Positions 10,304 through 20,301 of a stretch of DNA of 64,000 nucleotides are shown piece after piece. Both the position numbers and the translations under genes were made by a program. Below the pieces are notes generated by a model. That model was not told the DNA's origin. It searched no databases and saw nothing but the letters and a program-made list of their open reading frames with translations. Source of the DNA: Rhodanobacter sp. (GTDB lineage Bacteria; Pseudomonadota; Gammaproteobacteria; Xanthomonadales; Rhodanobacteraceae). Positions within the stretch are counted from its first letter, which is position 1. Each line of letters begins with the position of its first letter. The stretch is from positions 1 through 64,000 of the forward strand of contig SCRO01000056.1 of NCBI GenBank assembly GCA_004298505.1, in the 5' to 3' direction.

Positions 10304-12178
10304 TTATCCCCGTACCGCGCCGAGCAGCGCGCTGAATAGGCTGTTGGCCGTGCTGATGACCTGGGCCGAGGCCTGGTAGGCCTGCTGGTAACGCACCAGG
10401 TTGGCCGCCTCCTCGTCCAGGTTCACACCCGAAACGCTTTGCTGCGAACTCATCGCCTGGCTGTACACCGCCGTTTGCGTGGTCAGGTCGTCCTTGGCCA
10501 GCGCGCCGGCGCTGCCGACCTGGCTGACCAATTGGCTGTAGGCGCGGCCGGTGCTGGTGACGCCACCGTCGAGCACGCCGAGGTTGGCGACCTTGCCCAG
10601 CATCAGCGCATTGGAGTTGTCGCCCTGCGCATTGCGGTTGGCCCGCAGGCTGAAACTGTCGCCGGCCTGGGGCGCGCCGCCCAGCTGCATGCTCCAGCCG
10701 TTGTGCACGATCGGCTGGCCGGGCGTGAAGGTCTGCGCTGCGCCGCCGTCGATGCTGTAGCTGCTGGGCGAGCTGAACACGATCGAGCTGGCATTAAGCA
10801 GGTTGGGATCGCTGCCGTCGCTGATGCGGACGCTGGGCGGCGCCGTAGCGGTATTGCCGCTGCCCGCGTTGACCACGAACGCAGCCGCGGCGGCAACCTT
10901 GTCGGGGTCGTCGATGGCGACCGAAAAGCTGTCCGCGGCGGCGCGGCTGGGCTGCACGCGAAAGCTGTCGCCGGCGCTGGCACTGCCGCCGAGCACCAGG
11001 CTCAGCCCGGCCGCCGTGAACGGATCGGCGCTGGTGCCGCTGCCGCCCAGTGCCACGGCGCTGCCGTGGCTGTCGTGCATGCTCCAGTTGCTGCCGTCGT
11101 AGCTCAGCACATAGTCCTTGCCGGTCAGTGTGCCGATGTCGCCGATGCTGGCATCCAGCGTACCGCTGCCGGTGTTGCTGGAAGCGCCCTGTACCACCGG
11201 CCCGGCGACACTGAAGAACGCACCGCCCACCTCGCCGTGCAGGTCCACGCCCTGCGCATGCTGGGCATTGAATGCACTGGCCAGCGCCTGCGCCGAACGA
11301 CCCAGCTGGGTCTGCGCCGGGTCGAGCACGTTGCTGCGAAAGTCCAGCAGCGCGCCCAGCGCACCACCGCCGATGCGCCCACTGATCACGCTGCCGGAGC
11401 CGCCGCCCACCACTTCGACGCGGGTGGCATCGTAGACATTCGCTGCGGTGCCCAGCGGGTGCGACTCGGTGCCGGTGACCAGTGCCTGTCCATTGCCGAC
11501 GAACACACTGATGGTGTGGTCGTTCTGCGGCACCACGCTCACGCCCACCTCGCCAGCCAGCTTTTTGACCAGCGCATCGCGCTGGTCGAGCAGGTCTGCC
11601 GGCGGCGTACCGTCGGTGGCCGAGGATGAACGGATAAGCCCGTTCAACTTGGCAATCGACGCGCTGTCGCTGTTGATCGAACCCACGGTATCGGTGATCT
11701 GCTGCTGCACCTGACCCGACAACTGGCTGAACTGGCCCGACAGCGCATGAAACGTGCTGACCAACCCACCCGCCCGGGCCAGCAACACCTGACGCGAGGC
11801 GGTGTCGGACGGCGCATTGGCCATGTCCTGCACCGCGCCATAGAAACTGTCCAGCGAGGTCTGCAGGTTGGTGCTACCCGACAGCTGGTTGTTGAGCTGT
11901 CCGGTGAGGCTGGCCAGGGTGCTGGCCCGGCCCTGCCCCGAACTGGCCGACCACAGCGAGCTGTTCAGAAACTCGCTGTACGCGCGCTGCACCGCCACCG
12001 TGTCGACCCCGGTGCCGATGTAAAACCCGGCCTGCCCCTCGGGCAGCCGCGCGCCGAACGACACGACCTGGCGGCTGTAGCCGTCCGTATTGACGTTGGC
12101 CACGTTGTGGCTGACCGTACTGAGCCCGATCTGCGCGGCAAGCAGCCCGGACACGCCGGTCGAAAGCATGTCAGCCAT
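10304..12178 (-). CDS. flgK: Hook-filament junction protein FlgK (HAP1)
   Basis: First hook-filament junction protein; 624 aa. N-terminus shows the rod/hook signature (LSTVSHNVANVNTDGYSRQ) and the C-terminus the flagellar basal-body C-terminal domain (GVNLDEEAANLVRYQQAYQA). The long Ser/Gly/Ala-rich centre is the variable domain. It is separated from flgJ by a ~630-bp non-coding segment and has its own sigma-28 promoter. Confidence 0.96.
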   Translation of the reverse strand: MADMLSTGVSGLLAAQIGLSTVSHNVANVNTDGYSRQVVSFGARLPEGQAGFYIGTGVDTVAVQRAYSEFLNSSLWSASSGQGRASTLASLTGQLNNQLSGSTNLQTSLDSFYGAVQDMANAPSDTASRQVLLARAGGLVSTFHALSGQFSQLSGQVQQQITDTVGSINSDSASIAKLNGLIRSSSATDGTPPADLLDQRDALVKKLAGEVGVSVVPQNDHTISVFVGNGQALVTGTESHPLGTAANVYDATRVEVVGGGSGSVISGRIGGGALGALLDFRSNVLDPAQTQLGRSAQALASAFNAQHAQGVDLHGEVGGAFFSVAGPVVQGASSNTGSGTLDASIGDIGTLTGKDYVLSYDGSNWSMHDSHGSAVALGGSGTSADPFTAAGLSLVLGGSASAGDSFRVQPSRAAADSFSVAIDDPDKVAAAAAFVVNAGSGNTATAPPSVRISDGSDPNLLNASSIVFSSPSSYSIDGGAAQTFTPGQPIVHNGWSMQLGGAPQAGDSFSLRANRNAQGDNSNALMLGKVANLGVLDGGVTSTGRAYSQLVSQVGSAGALAKDDLTTQTAVYSQAMSSQQSVSGVNLDEEAANLVRYQQAYQASAQVISTANSLFSALLGAVRG

Positions 12179-12811
12179 GAAACACCCTCAACAACTGGTG
12201 CACCGCCGGGTTGGCGCGGTACGTGGTGACGATATCGGCCGGGTGGGCCTCTCCTTGAATCAGCGCTATGTGAGAAGTGAGTAGAGAGGAGGGAGAGGTG
12301 AGAGCAGAGCCCGATGCCAACGGTCCACTGCTCGTTGCCTTGCGTTCGCGCAGCGAGCGCCAGGAGTGCGGTCCACGATGGCCCGCTGCTCTACCCGGGG
12401 CCCCTGTGCGGCGGTGAGTCGGGGTCGACAGGCCGCGCAGCGGGAGTCGACAGGATGTCGACTCCTTTTCGCCAGCACAGGGATGTGCTGTCGAAAAGCC
12501 CGACCCCGGCTCACGGACTTGCCGGGCATGGCGAGGGCATGGATGCCCGAGTTGAGGCAACGCAGGAGCGGTTGCCCGAAGCCCGGCAAGCGCCAAGCGG
12601 GGTGGCCTTCTCTTTGGGTTACTTTTCTCTTGGCCACGCAAGAGAAAAGTAACTCGTCCGCCACGGGCGGACGAAAGCTTTATGCCGCAACCCTGCACGC
12701 ATAGCGTGGCCAAGAATCTTGATCTGGCGTCCGCCAGAACGACGGACCGCCCCTTGGCAAACGGCAAAGCGCCGATGCCTCGACGATCACCACGCGATAA
12801 AGCCACGCCAC
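12179..12811. other. Non-coding structured insertion between flgJ and flgK
   Basis: About 630 bp without a credible gene, although a spurious minus frame is open across it. It holds several hairpins: GTTACTTTTCTCTT/AAGAGAAAAGTAAC (perfect 14-bp arms, loop 8, about 12617-12652), a CAGCACA/TGTGCTG hairpin near 12475, repeated GTCGAC boxes, and a purine-rich GTGAGAAGTGAG start. Similar intergenic segments are, from memory, common in Xanthomonadales. The sigma-28 promoter of flgK lies at its flgK end. Confidence 0.6.
12232..12258 (-). promoter_or_regulatory. Sigma-28 promoter of flgK-flgL
   Basis: Minus strand reads TCAAGGAG, 11 bases, then GCCGATAT; the -10 matches GCCGATAA at 7 of 8 and the -35 keeps the TCAAG core. 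It is about 50 bases before the flgK ATG, in the position expected for a late flagellar promoter. Confidence 0.7.
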
Positions 12812-13882
12812 TCACTCCGCACCCCCGTCCACATGCAAACCAGCCAACGCCTCGCGCATCTGCGCGCTGTTGGCGATCGCGGTGATCTTGGCCACATAAG
12901 CGGGATCGGTCGCGTAGCCACCATGCACCAGCCCATGCGCGAAGGCGGCGATATTCTCGCCCTGCCCCAGCGCCTGCGCGTAGCGCGGGCTGTCGGCAAT
13001 CAGGCGCGCGTAATCGGCGAACGAAGCGGATGGTGAATCGTAGGCGCGGAACGCATCGCGCTTGCGCACGGCCACGCCGTTTTCATATTCCAGCGTAGGT
13101 ACGCTGACCTTGTCGCCGTGCCAACTGCCGTCGGCCTTGATCCCAAACAGGTTGTTGCTGCTGCTCCCATCGTAGTGGCTGGGCAGATGCTTGCCCCAGC
13201 CGGTTTCAAGCGCGGCCTGCGCCAGCAGCGCACGCACCGACACCCCCAATTCCTTCGCCGCCACCGCCGCGTGGGGCGCCAGCGCGCGCACGAAGCTCAC
13301 CGGATCGCCGCCGGGCAACGCCGTGGCCGCGGTACCCGCCACGTCCATCGCGCCTTCTGCCAAGCGGTCGAGCGTGTGTTGCCATACCGAACCGGCAGCG
13401 GCCGTGGAAGGCATACCCAGGCTGGCGCCCGCGGCGCCGTCACCCGCTGGGCGATCCGACCCTAACTGCAGCAGGGCGCGCACATTGGCGTTCAGCACGC
13501 TGGCGGTGGGCACGGGCAGCTCCCGCCCCGTAGCTGCGGCGGCGGCTTCGGTCGACTCCGTCTTGCCACCCAACTGGCGTACCAACATCTTCGCGATGCC
13601 CAGGCCGTTGTGGCCGTTGGCCAGGCTCAGCGACAACTGCTGATCGAACAGGTCACGATAGGCATTCACCTGCTCACTGCCGGCGATGTCGCTGCCCATG
13701 CTGGCGTTGGCCTCGCGCATCGACTTCAGCATCATCTGGGTAAAGATCGCCTCGAACTGCCTGGCCACCGCCGGCAGCGCACTCTTGCCGCCGTCGCTGC
13801 GCGCCTGCGCGCGCAGTTGTTGAAACCCGGACAGTTCGGTCCAGGTATCCAGCGCGGCTGAGGTGCTGTTGAGAGGCGTCAT
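12812..13882 (-). CDS. flgJ: Peptidoglycan hydrolase and rod-assembly protein FlgJ
   Basis: Bifunctional periplasmic protein, 356 aa. The N-terminal rod-binding domain (ARQFEAIFTQMMLKSMREA) caps the growing rod. The C-terminal glycoside-hydrolase-73 glucosaminidase domain (about 185-330; LLAQAALETGWGKH carries the catalytic Glu, NNLFGIKA follows) opens peptidoglycan. The ATG at 13882 follows AGGAG by eight bases and lies 11 bp after flgI; an open frame continuing upstream antisense-like over flgI is not coding. Confidence 0.95.
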   Translation of the reverse strand: MTPLNSTSAALDTWTELSGFQQLRAQARSDGGKSALPAVARQFEAIFTQMMLKSMREANASMGSDIAGSEQVNAYRDLFDQQLSLSLANGHNGLGIAKMLVRQLGGKTESTEAAAAATGRELPVPTASVLNANVRALLQLGSDRPAGDGAAGASLGMPSTAAAGSVWQHTLDRLAEGAMDVAGTAATALPGGDPVSFVRALAPHAAVAAKELGVSVRALLAQAALETGWGKHLPSHYDGSSSNNLFGIKADGSWHGDKVSVPTLEYENGVAVRKRDAFRAYDSPSASFADYARLIADSPRYAQALGQGENIAAFAHGLVHGGYATDPAYVAKITAIANSAQMREALAGLHVDGGAE

Positions 13883-13893
13883 GAACAGATCTC

Positions 13894-15093
13894 CTAGATC
13901 ACAACCAGGTCTGCATGAAGCGCGCCAGCCTGCTTCAGCGCCTGCAGGATCGAGATCAGGTCGCTCGGGGTCGCGCCCACCTGGTTCACCGCACGCACGA
14001 TGGTGTCCAGGCTCACGCCGGGGCCGAACTTGAACATGTGCGCGCCCTCCTCGCTGACCTGGACGCTGCTGTTGGGCACGATCGCGGTCTGGCCCTGGCT
14101 GAACGGTGCCGGCTGGCTGACCTGCGGCTGCTCGGCGATCGTCACCTGGATCGCGCCATGCGCCACCGCCGCGGCGGTGACCCGGACATCCGAACCAATC
14201 ACGACGGTACCGGTACGTGAATTGACCACGATCCGTGCCGGGGCATCGCCTGGCTGCACGTCGAGATTCTGGATGGCACCCAGCCACGCCACCTTCTGCG
14301 CCGGGTCCTGCGGACCGCGCACAGACACCGTGCCACCGTCCACCGGCTGGGCGGTGCCCGTGCCGTAGGCCTTGTTGATCGCCGCGGCGATGCGCGTGGC
14401 GGTGGTGAAGTCCGCCGTGTTGAGGTTCAGCATCAGGTCGCCACCGGCGGCGAACGACGAGGCCACCACGCGCTCGACCGAAGCGCCATTGGGAATGCGC
14501 CCGCTGGCCGAGATGTTCACCTGCACGCTGGAGCCGCTCTTGCCCTGCGCGCTGATGCCGCCCACCACCACGCTGCCCTGCGCCACCGCATAGACATTGC
14601 CATCGGCACCGCGCAGCGGCGCCATCAGCAGCTGTCCGCCGCGGATGCTTTTGGCATTGCCGATCGAGGCCACCGTGACATCGATGGTCTGGCCGGGCTT
14701 GGCGAACGGCGGGAGATCCGCGGTCACCATGACGGCCGCGGCATTTTTCAGCTGCGGCCGCGCGCTGGCCGGCACGGTGATGCCGAATTGCTGCAGCATG
14801 TTCTCCAGGCTCTGCGTGGTGAACGGCGCTTGCGTGGTCTGGTCACCCGAGCCATCCAGGCCCACCACCAGGCCGTAGCCGATCAGCTGGTTGCTGCGCA
14901 CGCCCTGGACTTGCACCAGGTCGCGAATCTTGTCCGCGTGCGCAGGCGCCACCGCCAACAAAGCCAACCCCACCGCAAGCGCCATTTTGCGTAGGAGCCC
15001 GCTCGCGGGCGATGCTCCTGTTGTGAATGTCCAAGCGAAGAGCATCGCCCGCAAGCGGGCTCCTACGACAGCGGCGTACGCGGGCGTGCTCAT
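13894..15093 (-). CDS. flgI: Flagellar P-ring protein FlgI, signal peptide carries a repeat element
   Basis: Periplasmic P-ring subunit around the rod; mature part ([17 protein letters not shown] through [15 protein letters not shown]) is canonical. Reading from the ATG that overlaps the flgH stop (TGATG), the protein is 399 aa with a very long, 53-residue leader. Residues about 10-35 of it are encoded by a palindromic repeat (14991-15066) that stays in frame. A second Met at residue 37 (14985) could give a short leader but would drop the basic R-K pair, which the repeat edge helps encode. Confidence 0.93.
   Translation of the reverse strand: MSTPAYAAVVGARLRAMLFAWTFTTGASPASGLLRKMALAVGLALLAVAPAHADKIRDLVQVQGVRSNQLIGYGLVVGLDGSGDQTTQAPFTTQSLENMLQQFGITVPASARPQLKNAAAVMVTADLPPFAKPGQTIDVTVASIGNAKSIRGGQLLMAPLRGADGNVYAVAQGSVVVGGISAQGKSGSSVQVNISASGRIPNGASVERVVASSFAAGGDLMLNLNTADFTTATRIAAAINKAYGTGTAQPVDGGTVSVRGPQDPAQKVAWLGAIQNLDVQPGDAPARIVVNSRTGTVVIGSDVRVTAAAVAHGAIQVTIAEQPQVSQPAPFSQGQTAIVPNSSVQVSEEGAHMFKFGPGVSLDTIVRAVNQVGATPSDLISILQALKQAGALHADLVVI
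14991..15066. repeat. REP-like inverted repeat inside the 5' end of flgI
   Basis: Two 26-bp arms (14991-15016 and 15041-15066) that are inverted complements with one mismatch; each arm begins GTAGGAGCCCGC and ends ATGCT on the plus strand. Loop of 24 bp. The 76-bp unit is within the reading frame of flgI upstream of its hydrophobic signal core. REP-type elements starting GTAGGAGC are, from memory, common in Pseudomonas and Xanthomonadales genomes. Confidence 0.85.
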
Positions 15094-15773
15094 CAGAACG
15101 GCATCCACTTGGAATTGAAGAAGCGCGACAGCCAGCCGCGCGTGTTCGCGTCAGCCAGGGTGCCGCGACCGGTGTAGCTGATGCGTGCATCGGCCACGCG
15201 GGTTGACGGCACCACGTTATCCTGGCCGATGTCCTGCGGCCGCACGATGCCGGAAATACGCACCAGCTCCTGGCCCTGGTTGATGGTCAGCCATTTTTCG
15301 CCGCGCACCATCAGGTTGCCGTTGCTCAGGCGTTGCGCCACGGTCACCGTGATCTGTCCGGTGAGCTGATTGCTCTGACTGCTGGAACCGGCGCCGTCGA
15401 AACTGCGCTTGCCGTCCAGTCCGAAGGTCGCGCTGCGACCGCCGGCGGTAATCGCCTTGCCCAGCAGGGTCGGCGCGCCGATATCGGCCTGGTCGGTCTT
15501 GCTGGTGCTGGTGGTGGCCTTCTTGCTGGCCTGGGTGCTCTCGACCAGCACCACGGTGAGGATGTCGCCCACGCGATGGGCGCGCGGGTCCGCAAACAGC
15601 TCCATGTTCTGTGCATCATGGTAGATCGAGCCGTCGGCCGCCACGGCGGCCTCTTGCGATGGCGGCAGCGACGCTGCCCACTGGGCATCGTCGCGCACGC
15701 GCGGCATGTCGGCGCAACCGGCCAGCAGGGCCAGTGCGCACGGCAGCCATGAAAAGCGCAAACGATTCTTCAT
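15093..15773 (-). CDS. flgH: Flagellar L-ring lipoprotein FlgH
   Basis: Outer-membrane L-ring lipoprotein, 226 aa. Signal peptide with lipobox LLAGC (Cys near residue 20), then conserved [35 protein letters not shown] and [20 protein letters not shown]. The ATG is used although a GTG directly precedes it. Stop overlaps the presumed flgI start. Confidence 0.96.
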   Translation of the reverse strand: MKNRLRFSWLPCALALLAGCADMPRVRDDAQWAASLPPSQEAAVAADGSIYHDAQNMELFADPRAHRVGDILTVVLVESTQASKKATTSTSKTDQADIGAPTLLGKAITAGGRSATFGLDGKRSFDGAGSSSQSNQLTGQITVTVAQRLSNGNLMVRGEKWLTINQGQELVRISGIVRPQDIGQDNVVPSTRVADARISYTGRGTLADANTRGWLSRFFNSKWMPF

Positions 15774-15784
15774 CACGGCGTGCC

Positions 15785-16570
15785 TCAGGTCTTGTTGGTG
15801 AGGAACTGCAGCATCGAGTCGGCGGCGGACACGGCCTTGGAGTTCATCTCGTAGGTACGCTGGGTCTCGATCATGTCAACCATCTGCTCGACTACGTTGA
15901 CGTTGGAGCTTTCCAGCGCACCTTGCGCCAGCGTGCCCAGGCCGTTCAGGCCGGGCTGGCCGATCTGCGGCGAGCCGCTGGAGGCGGTCTCCAGGTACAA
16001 GTTGTCGCCGTTGGGCTGCAGCCCGGCGGGGTTGATGAAATCCGCCAGCTGTACGGTGCCGACCTGCTGCGTGGCGGCCTGCCCCGGCAAGCTCACGCTG
16101 ACCGTGCCGTCGCTGCCGATGGTGATGCTCTGCGCATTGGCCGGCACACTCAGCGCCGGGTCCAGCGCGTAGCCGTTGGCGGTGACGATCTGGCCGTTCT
16201 GGTCCATGTGCAAGGAACCGTCGCGGGTATAGGCGATGGTGCCGTCGGGCATAGTCACCTGCAGGAAGCCGCGCCCCTGCACGGCCACGTCCAGCGAGTT
16301 GCCGGTCTGCTCGATATTGCCCTGCGTGAACAACTTTTCGCTGCCCACCACGCGCACGCCGGTGCCCAGCATCAGCCCCGAGGGCGACTGCGTCTGCTCG
16401 GTGGTCTGCCCGCCGGGCTGGCGCAGGTTCTGGTAGACCAGGTCCTGGAACTCGGCGCGCGCGCTCTTGAAACCGGTAGTGTTCGCGTTGGCCAGATTGT
16501 TCGAGATGACGTCCATGCGTGTCTGCTGCGCATCGAGGCCGGTCTTGGCTACCCACAAGGATGAAAACAT
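15785..16570 (-). CDS. flgG: Distal rod protein FlgG
   Basis: Main distal-rod subunit, 261 aa, the standard length. N-terminus has [28 protein letters not shown]-terminus has [19 protein letters not shown] and [16 protein letters not shown]. Lies between flgF and flgH. Confidence 0.97.
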   Translation of the reverse strand: MFSSLWVAKTGLDAQQTRMDVISNNLANANTTGFKSARAEFQDLVYQNLRQPGGQTTEQTQSPSGLMLGTGVRVVGSEKLFTQGNIEQTGNSLDVAVQGRGFLQVTMPDGTIAYTRDGSLHMDQNGQIVTANGYALDPALSVPANAQSITIGSDGTVSVSLPGQAATQQVGTVQLADFINPAGLQPNGDNLYLETASSGSPQIGQPGLNGLGTLAQGALESSNVNVVEQMVDMIETQRTYEMNSKAVSAADSMLQFLTNKT

Positions 16571-16631
16571 GGCGATGGACTCCGTTTGGACGTCTGGTAT
16601 GTCGTTGTGAAGCGCGTGCGAATGCGCTGGA

Positions 16632-17372
16632 TCAGGTCATCTGCAGCAAGCGCGAGGCCGACTGCGCGTTCTCGTCCGCACTGCGGATCGCGCGGATCTG
16701 CAGCTCGTACTGGCGTGACAGCTGGATCATCTGCACCAAGGTCTGCGAGGGATTGACGTTGCTTGACTCCAGCACGCCTGATTTCAGGGAGACCGCCGGA
16801 TCCGCGTCCGCGCTGCCGCCGTCACTGAGATGCATCAGCCCGTCGCTGCCCAGCGAGAGCCGGTCGGCTGGTGGATTCACCAGCTTGATGCGGCCCACCG
16901 CGGCAATGGTTTCCGGCGACTGCCCCATCGGCACCACCGACACCGTGCCATCCGCACCGATATTCAGCTGGCTGCTCTGCGGCACACTGATCGGGCCACC
17001 CTCGCCCAGCACCAGGTTGCCGCGCGCGTCGGTGAGCAGGCCATCCGGAGTCAAGCGCAGCTCGCCGGCACGGGTATAGCCCTCGCGGCCGTCGGCACCC
17101 TGCACCGCGATCCAGCCCGCGCCCTGCACGGCCACATCCAACTGACGGCCGGTTTCGATCTGGCCGCCTTCGCGCATATCCACGCCCAGGCCATGCGCCA
17201 CGCCGTTGATCCGCGTGGGCAGACCTGGCCCCTGCACGGTCAGCGGCTGAAACGCCGACAGCTGCGCCTTGAAGCCGACGGTGTCGGCGTTAGCCAGGTT
17301 GTGCGCCACTTCGGACTGCTCGCGCATCATCTGCGTGGCGCCGGTCATGGCTACATAGAGCGATCTGTCCAT
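16632..17372 (-). CDS. flgF: Proximal rod protein FlgF
   Basis: Rod subunit, 246 aa. N-terminal [16 protein letters not shown] and [14 protein letters not shown]-terminal [20 protein letters not shown]. The ATG at 17372 follows GGAG by seven bases; an upstream in-frame start would translate the purine-rich spacer and is rejected. Confidence 0.95.
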   Translation of the reverse strand: MDRSLYVAMTGATQMMREQSEVAHNLANADTVGFKAQLSAFQPLTVQGPGLPTRINGVAHGLGVDMREGGQIETGRQLDVAVQGAGWIAVQGADGREGYTRAGELRLTPDGLLTDARGNLVLGEGGPISVPQSSQLNIGADGTVSVVPMGQSPETIAAVGRIKLVNPPADRLSLGSDGLMHLSDGGSADADPAVSLKSGVLESSNVNPSQTLVQMIQLSRQYELQIRAIRSADENAQSASRLLQMT

Positions 17373-17467
17373 GGAGAAGCTCCTCAAGGAGTGAGAAGTG
17401 AGAAGTGAGGAGCGAGAGTCGGCCGGTGAAGCACTTCTCTCACTCCTCATTCCCGATCACTCGCTCC
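17373..17467. repeat. Short purine/pyrimidine mirrored spacer between flgE and flgF
   Basis: 95-bp gap containing GAGTGAGAAGTGAGAAGTGAG followed about 20 bp later by CTTCTCTCACTCCTC and CACTCGCTCCTC, able to pair with the first block. A related GTGAGAAGTGAGTAGAGAGG block sits at 12270-12290, and a CCATTCCCC-type block at 2765-2785. Confidence 0.45.
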
Positions 17468-18691
17468 TCAATTGTGGATATTGATGATGGTCTGGGTCAG
17501 CTGGTTGTCGGTGGAGATCACCTGCGCATTCGCCTGGTAGTTGCGCTGCGCCTTGATCATGTTGACCAGCTGAACGGTGAGATCGGCCGTGTTGGAAGCC
17601 TCCAGCGCACCGGCCTGCACGCTGCCGTAAGTGCCGTTGCCGGCGGCGCCCATGATTGGCGTGCCGGAGTCGTAGGACGCCGCCCAGTTGGTGTTGTCCA
17701 GCTGGCGCAGACCCTGCTCGTTGGCGAAGCGCGCCATCGCCAGCTGACCCAGCGCGCTGCTCTGGCCGTTGGAGTACTTCGCCTGCACCACGCCTTCACG
17801 TGACACGTCGATGCTCGCCAGCACGCCGGTCGGGTAACCGTCCTGGTTGATCGAGCTGGCCGCGTAGGCGTTGCCGAACTGGGTGGCCTTGCTCATGTCC
17901 ACGGTCAGCTGCAGCGGATCGGCACCCGGGCTGACCGAAACGGCGCCAAAGGCCAGCTTGCCGTTTGCCGGTGCCACCAGCGCACCACTGCTGTTGAACG
18001 TGACCGGCTGCGAGGCGCCGGTCGACACGCCATCGACATACAGGTTCGCGTTCCACACGTTGGCCGCCGCATCCTTGACGAAATACACGGTGCCGTTGTG
18101 GGTGGCACCGAGCGAGTCGTAGGCCGTGAACGGCGTGGCCTGGTTGTAGCTGGAGGGGTCGTTGAGCGGGTCGAACGGCGTGGCCGGTGCCAGCGCGTCG
18201 GACGGCAAGTTCAGCGACATCTGCACGCTGGTGGTGGCCCTGGCCGCATTCTGCGAGGTGACCAGTTGCAGGTCGGACAGCGTGCTGTTGTCGAAGCTGC
18301 CGTTGGACAGCGCCGGAAACACTTGCAGGCGCTGGCCTTCGGCGTTGGTGACGAAGCCGTTCTGATCCTTCTGGAAGGCGCCGGCACGGGTGTAGGAATA
18401 GCCCTTGCCGTCGTGCAAGGTGAAGAATCCCTCCCCGCTGATGGCGAAATCCAGGCTGTTGTTGGTCGTTTCCACGCTGCCGGCGGTGAACTGTTGGGCC
18501 ACGTTGGTGAGCCGCACGCCGCTGCCCGTCTGGGTGGCACTGAGGTTGGGACCGGCAGCATTGAACAGCTCGGCAAACTGTGCGCGCGAACCCTTGAAGC
18601 CGGTGGTACCGGTGTTGGCGATGTTGTTGGCGGTGACCTCGAGATCCGAGGAGGCTGCGTTAAGACCGCTCAAGGCAATGTTGAAAGGCAT
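17468..18691 (-). CDS. flgE: Flagellar hook protein FlgE
   Basis: Hook subunit, 407 aa. N-terminal SGLNAASSDLEVTANNIANT and TGFKGSRAQFAELF; C-terminal LEASNTADLTVQLVNMIKAQ and YQANAQVISTDNQLTQT. Follows flgD by 36 bp. Confidence 0.97.
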   Translation of the reverse strand: MPFNIALSGLNAASSDLEVTANNIANTGTTGFKGSRAQFAELFNAAGPNLSATQTGSGVRLTNVAQQFTAGSVETTNNSLDFAISGEGFFTLHDGKGYSYTRAGAFQKDQNGFVTNAEGQRLQVFPALSNGSFDNSTLSDLQLVTSQNAARATTSVQMSLNLPSDALAPATPFDPLNDPSSYNQATPFTAYDSLGATHNGTVYFVKDAAANVWNANLYVDGVSTGASQPVTFNSSGALVAPANGKLAFGAVSVSPGADPLQLTVDMSKATQFGNAYAASSINQDGYPTGVLASIDVSREGVVQAKYSNGQSSALGQLAMARFANEQGLRQLDNTNWAASYDSGTPIMGAAGNGTYGSVQAGALEASNTADLTVQLVNMIKAQRNYQANAQVISTDNQLTQTIINIHN

Positions 18692-18727
18692 ATCGGTAAT
18701 TCCTCTGTATTGAGACCCGAAGGGGGA

Positions 18728-19378
18728 TCAGTTGATCTGTGCGACCTGACTCAGCAGGGCCCCGCCAAAACCATCCACGTCGAGATAGGCGCCATCGCTG
18801 CCGGTCATGCTTACGCCATTGACCCTGCCGCTGACATAGGTCGCCACCGCGGTGTTGCCGGCCTGCGCCTTGAGGCCATAGGTTCCCGCCGGCAGGGCCG
18901 TGCCACCCTCGTCCTTGCCGTCCCAGTGGAACGCCGCCAGGCCTGACGCGGGCTGGCCCAGGTTCAACGTGCGCAACACGTTGCCGCTGGCATCGGTGAC
19001 CTGCACCAGCACGGTGCCGCCGCCAGCGGGCACGTTGACCGCGCCATCCAGGCCACCGGCCTGCAACTGACCGGCTTGCGACGGCACCGTGACGCGGTGT
19101 CCGACCAGGCTGCTCGCCTGCAGCAACTGATTGCCTTGCAGCGACTGGCTGAGACTGTCGAACGAGGTCTGCAGCGCCTGCGTGGCTGACACTTGGCTGA
19201 TCTGCGCCAGCTGGCTGACCATCTGCGAGGAGTCGACCGGCTTGGTCGGGTCCTGGTTGCGCATCTGCTGCACCAGCAAACTGAGGAAATCCGCCTGGTT
19301 CAGCGTCTTCTCCTTGCCCAGGCTGGCGGCCTGGGCGGTACTGGAAGTGGCTGGGCCACCAATGGCCATGCTGCTCAT
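18728..19378 (-). CDS. flgD: Hook-capping scaffold protein FlgD
   Basis: Hook cap needed for hook polymerisation, absent from the finished flagellum; 216 aa. Signature LNQADFLSLLVQQMRNQDP followed by the FLgD Tudor-like and FlgD-Ig parts (FHWDGKDEGGTALPAGTYG). Between flgC and flgE. Confidence 0.96.
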   Translation of the reverse strand: MSSMAIGGPATSSTAQAASLGKEKTLNQADFLSLLVQQMRNQDPTKPVDSSQMVSQLAQISQVSATQALQTSFDSLSQSLQGNQLLQASSLVGHRVTVPSQAGQLQAGGLDGAVNVPAGGGTVLVQVTDASGNVLRTLNLGQPASGLAAFHWDGKDEGGTALPAGTYGLKAQAGNTAVATYVSGRVNGVSMTGSDGAYLDVDGFGGALLSQVAQIN

Positions 19379-19427
19379 GCCACGCTCCTCATCGATGCGT
19401 ATTGCTGGTGGTTCATCGGGATGTGCC

Positions 19428-19847
19428 TCATTTGCCCAAGTCCAGCGTCTTTTGCATCAGCTGGCGCGCCGAGTTCATCACCTCGACGTTGTTCTGGTAC
19501 GAGCGCGAGGCCGAGATCATGTTGACCAGCTCGTCGACCGGATTGACGTTGCTGGTGTAGACGTAGCCGTTGGCATCCGCTAGCGGATTGCCCGGTTCGT
19601 AGCGACGGGGGATGGCGGCCTGGCTCTCGGTGACACCGAGTACCTGCACGCCCTCGCCCACCGCATTGCCGCCACCGTCGAGCCGGTCCTTCACCGCGGC
19701 GAACAGCGGCTCGCGCGAGCGATAGGCCCCTTCGGGCGTGCTCGCCACGCTGTCGGCATTGGCCAGATTGCTGGCGACCGTGTTGAGTCGAAGAGATTGC
19801 GCAGCCATGCCGGAACCGGCCACGTTGAAAATCGAGAAGGCGGACAT
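19428..19847 (-). CDS. flgC: Proximal rod protein FlgC
   Basis: Rod subunit, 139 aa. Contains SLRLNTVASNLANADSV near the N-terminus and the C-terminal SNVNPVDELVNMISASRSYQ and ARQLMQKTLDLGK. Starts five bases after the flgB stop. Confidence 0.96.
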   Translation of the reverse strand: MSAFSIFNVAGSGMAAQSLRLNTVASNLANADSVASTPEGAYRSREPLFAAVKDRLDGGGNAVGEGVQVLGVTESQAAIPRRYEPGNPLADANGYVYTSNVNPVDELVNMISASRSYQNNVEVMNSARQLMQKTLDLGK

Positions 19848-19852
19848 CCGCG

Positions 19853-20248
19853 TCAAGCTCCCGTGATGGCAGTGCGCAGCATGCGGATCTGCGCGGTGAT
19901 GAAGGACAGGGTGGCCTGGTAATGCACGCCGTTGGCGGCAAAGGCGGCCTGCTCGACCTGGCCATCGACAGTATTGCCGTCCATGCTCGGCTGGGTCGGT
20001 ACGCGATAGGCCAGCGTGTCGGCGGCCTGGCTGGCCGTGCTGATCTGGCCGGGGGCATCGGTTTCCAGTTTCAGTCCGTCGGCATGACCGCTGGCCGCGG
20101 CCAGCACCTTGCGAAAGTCGACATCGCGCGCCAGATAGCCGGGGGTATCGACATTGGCCAGGTTGTTGGCCAGCACCTTGGCACGGCGCTGCCACAAGTC
20201 GAGCGCCCGGGTGTGGATGCCAAAGAGATTGGTGGTGCCTGGAATCAT
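19853..20248 (-). CDS. flgB: Proximal rod protein FlgB
   Basis: Rod subunit, 131 aa, first gene of flgBCDEFGHIJ. Contains RAKVLANNLANVDTPGYLARD and the FlgB-type C-terminus. ATG at 20248 gives MIPGTTNLFG; the open frame upstream runs over the promoter and is not coding. Confidence 0.95.
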   Translation of the reverse strand: MIPGTTNLFGIHTRALDLWQRRAKVLANNLANVDTPGYLARDVDFRKVLAAASGHADGLKLETDAPGQISTASQAADTLAYRVPTQPSMDGNTVDGQVEQAAFAANGVHYQATLSFITAQIRMLRTAITGA

Positions 20249-20286
20249 CGGTTCGCTCCGCGTGCTGTGGCTGCACGGAGCGAAAG

Positions 20287-20301
20287 GCAATTTGCATGCC
20301 A
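20287..20301 (-). promoter_or_regulatory. Sigma-54 promoter of the flgB operon
   Basis: Minus strand reads TGGCAT-GCAAA-TTGC, a full -24/-12 element with correct spacing. Predicted start near 20275, about 27 bases before the flgB ATG. Confidence 0.8.

Noticed and set aside
12171-12815. 214-codon minus-strand frame across the flgJ-flgK gap
   Set aside because: Lies on hairpin-rich repeated DNA, overlaps both flanking genes, and lacks a ribosome site and protein-like composition.
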